10,857 nt of DNA, from contig JABMRO010000298.1 in NCBI GenBank assembly GCA_013202635.1, positions 1 through 10,857 on the forward strand. Direction: 5' to 3'. The notes below the pieces were generated by a model. That model saw only the letters and a program-made list of their open reading frames with translations. It was not told the origin of the DNA and did no database searches. Every line of letters starts with the position of its first letter. The first letter of the stretch is position 1. Source of the stretch: Planctomycetota bacterium (GTDB taxonomy: Bacteria > Planctomycetota > Phycisphaerae > Sedimentisphaerales > Anaerobacaceae). Below are positions 1 through 10,857 of the stretch, one piece after another. Position numbers and translations under genes: made by a program.

Positions 1-3000
1 AACTCGGCAGAGTATGGCGGCGGCGGGATATACAACGACGAGAGTTACCCAACCCTGGCCAACTGCACATTCATCGGAAACCTGGCACATTACGGCGGTG
101 GAATGTACAACAAGGAAAGCGGCCCGCTCTTGACCGATTGCACATTCACGGGAAACTCGGTGTATAATTACGGAGGCGGGATGTATAATACCCTTGAAAG
201 TTACCCGACCCTGCACAACTGCATATTCAACGGAAATTTGGCGTATGATTACGGCGGCGGCTTGTCCAACAACCACAGCAGCCCGACCCTGACCAACTGC
301 ACCTTCACGGGAAACTCGGCGCCAAACGGAAGTGCCGTGGGCTGCAACTCTCGGGGATATGCAGAGGGAAGCACTATCAGCTTAATCAACTGCATCCTTT
401 GGGATGGCGGCAACGAAATATGGAATAACGACTCCTCAATATTCATCGTCTCCTACAGCAACGTCCAGGGCGGCTGGCCCGGCGAAGGCAATATCGATGC
501 AAAACCGCTGTTCATCGATCCGCAGGGGCCGGACAATATCGGCGGCACTGAAGACGACAACCTGCGGCTTGCTCCCGCCTCACCATGTGTTGATTCAGGT
601 GATCCGGACTATGTGCCCGTACCGAACGAAACAGACCTTGACGGCAACCGGCGCATCGTAAGAGGCCGCATAGATATGGGCGCTTATGAGTTCCAGCCTA
701 TAATACATGTCGATGACGACAACCGTCTCGAAACAGAGCAGTCTTCGAGAACCAACGAACCATTCCAGGATGGGACCGAACTACACCCTTTCAACGATAT
801 CTGGAAAGCCATTGATATGGCGAAAGACGGATATACGGTTCTTGTCAAGCCGGGCGTGTACAGTAAGATCGATTTTAAGGGTAAGGCAATAACGATTGCA
901 GGCATTGAAGGCACGGCTGTAATTGAAGGTTCATTGGTCGTCCGAGGAGGCAACACGGACGCGGTTACCTTCCACACAGGTGAGGGGCCGGGCAGTGCGC
1001 TGAAAAACTTTGTTATTAGAAACAGTGGTATGGCAATATCTCTCAACTATGGAAGCAGGCCAACAATCTCCAACATCACAATCGTGGACAATGATTTCGG
1101 CATAGCGGCTTATGAGAATTCGAATCCCGACATAAGTAATTGTATTTTCTGGAACAACAGGGATGGAGACCTGTTCCAGTGCCAGGCCCGCTATAGCTGT
1201 ATCGAAAGCGGGGCCTCGGGTCAAGGGAGCATAAACATCAATCCGCTCTTTGTAGATGCGGCAAACGGCGATTACCACTTGAAAAGCGAAGGCTGGCGAT
1301 GGAATACTAACAGCGAATCCTGGACTTGGGACGATGTTACCAGTAGATGCATCGATGCAGGGGATCCGGATTTACCTTTAGGCGACGAGCCGATGAGCGT
1401 GCCTCGCGATCCTGACAATATATACGGTGTAAATCAACGCATCAACATGGGGGCCTTCGGTGGAACGTCCCAGGCCAGCATGCCTCCATCCGGCTGGGTG
1501 CTCCCGGAGGATATAACTGCTCCCGAACCTAACCCGGCCCAATGGGACACGGACGGCGCGCCGCGAGAAGCATACGGGGGAACTGGAGCATTCGATTATT
1601 TGGCTCTGATGACGGCGGTCGAAGCAATCGATGACAGCGGGACGGTGGAGTATTTCTTCGAGTGTACAACAGAGCCTGCTCACAGCAGCGGCTGGCAAAG
1701 CTCCCGCACATACAACGTTACGATAGGTCGGAGCGGACAAAACCATCGTTTCCGCTTCAAGGCACGTGATTTATATGGCAACGAGACCGCGTGGTCTGAG
1801 GAGCTGCCGGCGGAATTAGCTCCAAGACCAAGACAGTAACGTATCTTAAAGATTTTGTTGATAGTTAATTGAGCAATAGATATAATACGAAGTGAAACAT
1901 GCGTGCGAATGTGGAGTTATGATGTGCGCCTGAACGGTGCCAAAATCTGTTGGTTTCCAGGCAGGGAGACATCAAGTGGAAAGAAAGCTGCATAGTAGAG
2001 GATTCACCCTGGTTGAGCTTTTGGTGGTGATTTCCGTAATTTCGGTCCTGGCAGGTGTTCTGCTGCCGGCACTGAATAAGGCCCGGCAACAGGCCCGAAA
2101 GCTGTTAGGGGCGAGTAACCAGCGCCAGATTGTCAGGGCGGTGAGCCTGTTTGCTGAAGATAATGACCAGCAGTATCCGGAATCGGTTGCGACCATCGGC
2201 GACGAGTGGTGGAATTGGCAGGAACCGATGATATTGACGGGCTATCGTGCGCGCAGTCCACGTATGTATCGTTCCATGAGTGCTTACCTTCGGAACTATA
2301 TTGAAGATGCTGGCACTATGTTCTGTCCCAATGCGCCTCGAAGATACAAATACCTCCAGGAGGCCTGGGATGCAGGCGACGACTGGGACAATCCGCAAAC
2401 GCCGCCTGTAAAAGATCCGGTTAAAGGAACGTATTGCTTCTATTGGAATTACACGGGTTATCTGGAAGAAAGGGATTATCTTTTCAAAGGGCCGCAAAAT
2501 GCTGCGGGCGGCAGGTGGCAGAGCAACCTGCTTGTGAGTGATTACTTCGGCTACGACCATTTTCGAAATCCAAACTCATACGGCAGTTGTGAGAGATTTC
2601 CGGGAGCCTCAATCACAGAAGGGACGCTACTCTCCTCGGTGTATTGGTCTGACAAAGATAGTGCCGTATCAGGCGCACCCGAAATCAAGCTGAACGCCGG
2701 CTACACAGACGGGCATGTGGAGAGTTTCTCCTCCTCGGACACAATATCTATGAGGGTTATAAAAGTACCGGAAACCAGCGAGCCTTACCTCGGCGGCGAC
2801 GGCAGCGGACCCGGTATTTTTTACCTGCCGCGAAACGCACTGCATTGACCGCATTGCCCTGAGCTTTTCGAACGGGAAAACGGGAGAACCATCATGCACA
2901 GGCGAAAGGGATTTACGTTAATAGAGCTTCTGGTAGTTATTTCCATTATAGCGCTATTGATAGCGATATTGGTGCCCGCCCTCCAAAAGGTCAGAAAGCA

Positions 3001-6000
3001 GGCCGGGGCCGTTGTTTGCCAGGCCAACCTGAAACAGTGGGGAACTGTACTGGCGCTGTACGCCGACGAGAACGAGGGACGGCTCCCGATACTGAGTGGC
3101 GGGACGGTTCTCTGGTTCTTTCGGGGTTCGTGGCTGCCTGAAGGGGACCCCACCAGGCCTCGCGTTTTCCAGAAGGTCGTCACGAAGGGCATCGCCTGCT
3201 GCCCCATGGCCGTCAAAGTCAGGCCGGGCCCCACAACGGGCGTTAGCCGTGGCTCGGGTCCCGGCGGGTCTTACGAAATAAGGTGGGCGAGCGGCTCAAC
3301 CTTCCAAGCATGGAAAATTACGAGTCCCCCTCCGCCATTTCGCGGCAGCTATGGCTTCAATAACACGGCATTCCCTAAGAGCATCGACACTTTTTTATCC
3401 AGGGGACAGGCCAATATCCCGGTGATTCTCGATAGTCCCACGCGTAGCGGCAGGCATATCAATACCGATCCACCGCCGAGGAGGGAGGGCCATGGGCCGC
3501 AGACCTTCTGCATAAACAGGCACAATGGCTATGTCAATGGATTATTCCTGGATTGGTCGGTAAGGAAAATCGGGCTCAAAGAACTTTGGACACTGAAATG
3601 GGAAGATCAGTCTGACACCACCGGCCCCTGGACGAAGGCCGGCGGAGTACTGCCCGAATATTGGCCCTATTGGATGAGAAAATTTAAGGATTATTAAAGA
3701 CACAAAATAACGATGCATAGAAAAGAACAAAACACATTCACAATGCCTTTGTCTGTATTACTTATTATTTGTTTATTGGTCTTGTCGGCCGGGGCACAAT
3801 ATGGCGGCGGTACGGGAGATCCTGAGGATCCCTACCTGATTTACACTGCCGAACAGATGAACAAAATTGGCATCAATCCGAACGACTGGGACAAGCATTT
3901 CAAACTGATGGCCGACATCAACTTGAGTGCCTATGCGGGAACGGATTTCAAAATTATTGGGACCAGCGCGAATAGTGCCTTCGGCGGCGTTTTTGACGGC
4001 AACAACAATAAAATCTCAAGGTTCACTTCCACGAAACGTGATTACACAGGACTCTTCGGGTACGTCAAGGACTCCAATGCCGAGATCAAAAATCTCGGAC
4101 TGGTTGCTCCAAATATTAAGGCCGAAGGAGGAAGTAATGTCGGTTCGCTGGTCGGTTATCTCGACGAAGGGACTATCGCAAACTGTTATGCTTCGGGTGG
4201 GAGCGTAACGGGGAAGGAATCTGTCGGCGGCCTGGTGGGGTACAATGAAGGAGGTGAAATCAAGGATTGCTATGCAACGAGTCGCGCTTCAGGCGATGAG
4301 GAAGTGGGTGGCCTGGTGGGGTATCTCCGTGGAACAATCGACAACTGTTATGCAAAAGGTACCGTTTCGGGAGATAAATATATCGGTGCTCTGGTGGGAA
4401 GAAATCGTTCCGGGACAATCACCAATTCTATGGCCAAAGGCAGAGCCTCAGGAGAAGAACGCGAAGTGGGAGGGCTGGTGGGTAATAATTCGGGCTCAGT
4501 CGTCAATTGCTTTGCCGGGGGTGACGTTTTGGGAGGTAGGACTGTTGGAGGATTGGTGGGAACCAATTCCGGCACCATCACCTGCTCTTATTCGAACGGT
4601 TCCGTTTCGGCAGAGGGCTACGCCGGCGGCCTGGTGGGAGTCAATAGAAATATTGTCAGCAATTGTTATGCCACGGGCGGTGTTACAGGTAACGCTGGTG
4701 TTGGTGGCCTGGTAGGAGATAATACGTGGCCCGGGAAAATCATCTGCTGTTATTCTATCGGCGCCGTTGGAGGAACGACGAATGTCGGGGGGCTTGTGGG
4801 ATTTAATGATGAAGCGATTATTAAGACGTCTTTCTGGGACATTCAAACAAGCACTCAAAGCAACATGTGCGGACGGGAACGGTATGGTATAGGCTGCAAC
4901 AACGCCAACGGCAAGACCACAGCAGAGATGCAGACGGAAAGCACATTTTAGATGCCGGCTGGGATTTTGTGGTGGAGTCCGTGAACGGAACCGAGGATAT
5001 CTGGAGTATCTGTGAAGGGCTGGATTATCCCCAATTCACATGGCAATTCCGGTTAGGTGACTTTAATAATGATACGCGAGTGGACTTTAGGGATTTTGCC
5101 ATTTTTGCCGAACGCTGGCTGGAAAGCGACAATAGTTTTTTCTGGTGCCGCGGCGCGGACTTGACCAATGACGGCAAAGTGAACTTTGACGATTTGAAAG
5201 AATTTACCAAAAACTGGCTGGCAGAGGGCATAGGGAGTCTGCCGGAAATCGATTATGTTATCATTGATGATTTTGAGTCTTACAATGGCCTTGATCCCTG
5301 TGACCCCGAGAGTAACAGGATATTTGATACGTGGTTAGACGGATACGGCAACACGGCAACAAACGGCTCCATCGTTGGCTATGCTAATCCACCTTTTGCC
5401 GAGCAAAGCATCGTTCACGGCAGCATGCAGTCGATGCCGTATTTCTACAGCACTTTTTTCAAGTTCTCGAAGGCAGAACTGCCGCTGAACCCACCGCAGG
5501 ATTGGACCGAAGAAGGTGATGAAGTATTATCGCTGTGGTTCCACGGTGATGCGTCCAACGGTGCTGCGCTTATGAGTGTTGTTCTCAATGGCAGTTCGGC
5601 AGTCTATCATGATAATCCCAACGCAGCACAGATAGATACCTGGACGGAATGGACTATCGAGCTGCAGGCATTCACTGGCGTGGACCTTACCAATGTCAAC
5701 TCTATTGCTATTTGTTTCGGTGATGAGAACAATCTGCGGCCTGGTAGTTCAGGTAAAATGTTTTTTGACGACATTCGGCTGTATCGGCCCAGATGAACAA
5801 TCCGAACACAGCGGGGCCGTGGACGAAAGCCGGCGGTGTCATGCCCGAGGAATGGCCCCAGTGGATAAGAAGATTTAAGGACTACTGAATATAAGGGTTT
5901 TTTTATAAAACTCCGCCCCACAGCCCCAAATTTTACTTGTTTTGTAAGATTATTAAGATTATAAACACGCATTTTTCCAGCGAAGAACGTTACCTCAGCT

Positions 6001-9000
6001 ACTTTTATTGCCTCTATTGATTGAGGCGGCCCTATAGCGTCGAGGCTATGCCAGACTAAGTCGGAGAGAGTGCTATGGTGCGAACACAGAGGGCATTCAC
6101 ATTAATGGAACTATTGGTGGTGATCGCTATCATCGCTCTGCTGATGGCCATCCTGCTGCCCGTGGTGCACCGCATCCATCGGCAGGCCAAATCCATGGTT
6201 TGCCGATCAAACCTTCGCCAATGGGGTCAGGTCGCCGCCGGATGGACGCTTGAGGACGATACTGATCCCACTAAGGAACGACTCAAGCGGTGGTACGCCT
6301 CGGGTGAGCAGGGGGAAGGCTATGGATCCGTGGCCTTTAATACCCCTGATCACAACGATATCCTGCTCTGTCCTATGACGCGAAAGCCAAGGCGCTGGCT
6401 CTTGCCACGCACAGGGGGCAGTATCCATCTCGCCTGGTGCGTGGCCAAGCGACAGGACTCGGACTCTGCGGATTTGGAGACGGTTTACTTCGGCAGCTAC
6501 GGACTGAACGCGTGGACCTACCTGTCGGGCATCATGCAGCCCCAGCGGATCATACCCGATTCAATCAACTGGGCGTTGCACGCCGGGAAGGCCGCTGATA
6601 TGCCGCTGCTGCTGGACTGTCGCGTGGAAGCAATGAATCCGAGCCCCAACGGACAGACCACCGAGCCAGGAAGATTCATTCGGCTCACACATGGCGTTGT
6701 TTTGCGTGAACCGGCATCACGGGGCCGTAAACAGACTATTCATGGATTGGTCGGTCCGGCGAGTGGGTCTCAAAGAGCTGTGGGCTCTAAACTGGCATCC
6801 GCTCTATGACACGGCTGGGCTCTGGACCAAGGCCGGCGGCGCCCGGCCCGAAGACTGGCCGAAATGGATGAGAAAATTTAAGGATTATTAAAAAAACTCA
6901 AACTGGTCGATTCGGATTGAATACTGATTATCACTGTTCCCTGACTGTGCTGAAGGGCGAGCCCTTTGACAATAATACAAGGCAATTTGCCGTTCCGACA
7001 GCCACGGAACCACTTAAAAACGATGTAGTTTTCTCTTGACTTTTTCTGCATAATCAGGTACACTGTTATTTGTTCAGGACGGGTGGTGGAAAATCTCTTT
7101 TTGTGTCCTCGGAATATACCTGCTCCGTTAAAACAGTCGCCCTCTGTGCCTTTTTATTTACATGCACAGCCGCAAGCAGGTAAAATACGTAACACATAGG
7201 TTCGATATTGTCAGCCTTTGAAGTATTGATAATAATCCAAAAGAAATTAGGTGGAGAAATGATGAAAGTGAAACTATGTATTTTGACTGCAGTTCTATTG
7301 CTTGGGGCCGCTCCCGCTTTTGCCGATACCTACTCGATCGAAGCGTTCCAGTTCTCCCTGCCTCAATTAGCTGATTACGTTGGGGAAAATCCTGTGGGTG
7401 ACCGTGCAGATACGATAGCTCAGATAGGTAACGAACAGACCTGGTACTGTTTCGATATTACTGAAATACCGGATTCGGAACAGATTGTATCGGCAACCTT
7501 CACAGTCCGTATGCAAGACTATGCCGACGATGCCTCCACCCAAAGAACGCTATGGTACGACCCGGATGACGATTGGGCTTTCTCCTGGCCTCACGACCCG
7601 GATGATGAAGCTGTTAAAGAGGTAACCGAACTGGTAGCTGTAATCAATTTCAATCATGACGGCTGGACATGGATAACAACTGATGTTGATATTAACCGGC
7701 ACGACTGGTCGAAAGATTTGCTCGATAACTATGTTACCCTGATGCTCACAGGTCCTCTAAATGGTTATTATTCATTTGGGGATGCCGGTTTTGATGGCGC
7801 TGTTTTGGAACTGGAGACTCTTTCGGCTCCGGTTGACAAGGATGATAAAACTAAAGTGCTGAATCTTGGGCCTGAAGAGATTATTCAAGCCAATGGTGTC
7901 GATATCGAGGTGCCCGGTTATTCGGTTCCGTCATTTGTGGACTGGAACAACGACAATCTAAATGACCTTGTAATCGGCGAAGGCGGCGGCTTCGGAGATG
8001 CGAAAGTCCGAGTTTATCTTAACGTGGGAACCGAATCCGAGCCGGCATTCGCGGATTACTTCTACGCCCAGTCCGAGGGCTCTGATTTGACTTGTCCTGC
8101 ATCCGGCTGCATGGGCTGCTTCCCACGGGCCGTTTACTGGGATGCCGACATGCGTAAAGACCTCCTCGTGGGCCAGGCGGACGGTACAGTCAATATCTTC
8201 CTGAACAACGGCACCGACAGCAATCCCGTCTTTGACGCCGGGCAACTGATAAAAGTTGGTCTCGAAGGCCAAAATCTTGACGTGGGAATCAGGGCAACGC
8301 CCACATTTGTGGATTGGGACAATGACAGCAAAACAGACCTGGTAGTTGGTGCCTTTGACAGCAAGATACACATTTATCTTAACTGCGACTGCAGCGGCGG
8401 GATTCCACCCAGCTTCGAAAACTCAAGTCCATCCGGAATCTTCGCTCCGGAAGATGGCTGGGACCTGGTCGTCCCGAGCAACCGTTCCAGCCCGGTAATC
8501 CTCGATCTGAACGGAGACGGCAAAAAAGACCTGCTCACCGGCAACACCGAAGGTCAACTGCTGTTCTACAAAAATGTCGGAACCGATTCCAAGCCGGCCT
8601 TCTCGGGTTACTCTCTCGTCAAGTCGAACGGCGTTGCGATTGACCTTCCGGGTATGCCCCGCTCCAGACCGTTCGTGTGCTACTGGATGGGAGACGGCCA
8701 CTTCGGCCCAATTGACACCGAACCCGATGTGCTCATTGGCTCAGGCGATGGAAAAGTGCGCCTGTACAGAAGCATACCGGAAACCAAAACAAAAACAAAA
8801 GCAGGTGATTTGGACGGCAACGGCATTATAGACCTTGCGGACCTGGCCCTGCTGATTTCTTACTTGTACCAGAGCGACTGTGGCCTGTGCGACGGGGCCG
8901 ACCTTACCGGCGACGGGAATGTCACCAAGGATGATGTGCACCGCTTTATCGATATATTTTTGCTAAGCCTCGAACAGCAGCCACTGAAAGAATATTAAGA

Positions 9001-10857
9001 CGAAAAAAGGCCGCAGGTTCCGATTAATCAGGCTCGCGCCTTTTTTCATTTTTTATGACAAAAAACCGTCACCGCTTTCTTTTTTGTATTTCGCAAACAT
9101 CTCGCGATGTTCGACCAGAACCTTTTCATAATCAGGATTGCCCGCCAGGTTTTCCATCTCGCCCGGATCGTTTTTCATATCGATAAGCATCTCAGGCTGT
9201 TTACCCTGATCGAAGATATAATACTTAAAATCCTTCGTCCGTATCATTCTGCCCTCAAGATTGAGCGGCCCGCCGTCCTCTCTAAGGTCCTGAACAAAAC
9301 AAGTTGAGCACGCAACATATTTTCGCTTCTTTTGTTGCTTATTACCCTCGGCGATTCCTCGCAGGCTGACTCCTTTACATTTCGCAGGCACCTTTGCCCC
9401 GGCGTAATCACAAATCGTCGGCATTATATCGAGACCATTATTTACCAGCAAATCGCTCGTTCCGACTTTCGTTGTACCTGGCTGGCTGATGATAAACGGG
9501 ATCCTCGAACATTCGTCATAGAACATATTCTTCTGCGCCCACCGATGAGAGCCGATCCCGTCACCGTGATCGGAAGTAAAGATAATTGCAGTGTTCTCTT
9601 CCAGACCCTCCTTGCGAAGTGTTGACAATACCCTGCCGATTTCTTTGTCCGCAAGTTCCACCATTCGATAATACGCCCAGCGATACTTCCGCCAGTCATC
9701 TGCGCCCCATAGTTCAAGGGGAGCGAACATTCTTTTATCCGTTTTTTTATATCTTGCTCTAAGCCTCGCCTGCCAAATGGCTTCCAGTGCGTCTGACTGG
9801 TTTTTCGCCTTTTCAAGATTCGCCGGGGCAGGAGGACAATTCTTTGCCACCGGAACTCTTCCTATGTCACCATCAGGCAAAGGCTGGCTCCTGCCGTACT
9901 GACAGATATTGTGCGGATTCATCAATGAGAAAACAACAAAGAACGGTTTACCTCTATTCTTCTTAATAAACTCAATAGCCGGCGCCGCGATTCTGTAGTC
10001 CTTGGCATCAAATGTCTCATCGTAACCGCTTTTCTCCGCGGTGGCTTTCTTGAAAGGATAAGGCAGATGCCACTTGCCGAAATAACCTGTTGAATAACCT
10101 GCTTTGCGAAGCACCATCCCGATATTCGGAAATTCTTTTACGTCGATTGCTTTTGTCGAATTGATCTGCTTGCCGTGCTCATGCGGATAACGGCCGGTAA
10201 ATATACTTGTTCGGTTCGGAACACACAACGGATTCGCGCAATATGCCTTCGTGAAAAGCATCCCCTTTGCCGCAATGCTGTCAATATTCGGAGTCCTGAT
10301 ATATTCAGGGCCCATCGTGCAGCTCAAAGCATCCGCAAATTGCTGATCCGTCGTAATGAACAAAATGTTAGGTCGTTTCGTCCTGGCTGCCCGTAAATCC
10401 CCGGATAATGTCGCTGCTGCTGCCAGGCCGATAGTTCTAAGAAAATCTCTTCTTTTCATATTGCTTGTCTCCCGCTTTTTTACCTTGCCGCCCGTTCAAT
10501 CCGCAAGCCAGTTTTCAGCGAATATTTCCAGGTCCTCGAAATCCACCCCGCCGTCGCCATTCAGGTCCGCCGAATCAGATGTACTGCGTTGCAGCCACTG
10601 GCCCGCAAGAAAGGCATAGTCAATAAAATCAACCCTGTCATTACCGTCAAAATCACAGAGCCTGCGGTAGTCTAATGGAAATATTATATCGTCAATCCAG
10701 GCGGTATCGGAGCCTTTGGATATGGAGCCGTCCTTCGAATATGTCCACTCAAAAGTCCTCGTGCCCGCCGTCACCGGGAAGGTTACCGCATCCCAGTCCT
10801 TCAAGCCCGACCATCTGACCTTTTCTACCCCGTCGATGTAGAATTTCAGATAATCAC

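Overview
The window looks like chromosome from a planctomycete, most likely of the Phycisphaerae / Sedimentisphaerales type. This is inferred from protein style, not from a marker gene. It combines short pseudopilin-like proteins (prepilin leader plus an H-x9-D signature), secreted beta-helix and GLUG-repeat proteins, dockerin-like EF-hand pairs with the WL-containing planctomycete flavour, an FG-GAP/VCBS beta-propeller protein, and a Tat-exported S1 sulfatase. Together these suggest an envelope and secretion repertoire of a polysaccharide degrader. No rRNA, tRNA, CRISPR array, integrase, transposase or phage gene was seen.

Layout, plus strand: (1) 1-1839 is the 3' part of a large two-unit right-handed beta-helix protein. 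(2) A near-consensus promoter (TTGATA, 17 bp, TATAAT at 1858-1886) precedes a tight run of three genes: prepilin-like A (1976-2848), prepilin-like B (2894-3697) and a signal-peptide GLUG-repeat protein. The GLUG reading frame breaks at a T4 run (4946-4949) and continues one frame over as a dockerin pair plus a beta-sandwich-like domain, ending at 5796. (3) A 31-codon orphan tail of a third prepilin-like gene (5793-5888) overlaps that stop codon. (4) A leader with two hairpins precedes prepilin-like C (6075-6809), which is itself frameshifted; its true C-terminus is read in another frame to 6891. (5) A 367-bp non-coding stretch holds three small inverted repeats and two candidate promoters. (6) 7259-8998 encodes a secreted FG-GAP/dockerin protein.

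Minus strand: a bidirectional terminator (9002-9047) separates the plus-strand genes from a convergent minus-strand pair. That pair is a dockerin-ended extracellular protein (partial, 10857-10496) and, 36 bp downstream, a sulfatase (10459-9053).

Working picture: every complete plus-strand protein carries either a Sec signal peptide or a prepilin leader, so the products act outside the cytoplasm. The repeated alternation of small prepilin-like proteins with large repeat-rich secreted proteins suggests that the two classes work together, for example as pseudopilin-type helpers with surface or secreted partners. This is inference. The orphan tail and two frame breaks in about 2.2 kb show that the prepilin/GLUG part is either decaying and rearranging or contains assembly indels; raw reads would decide.
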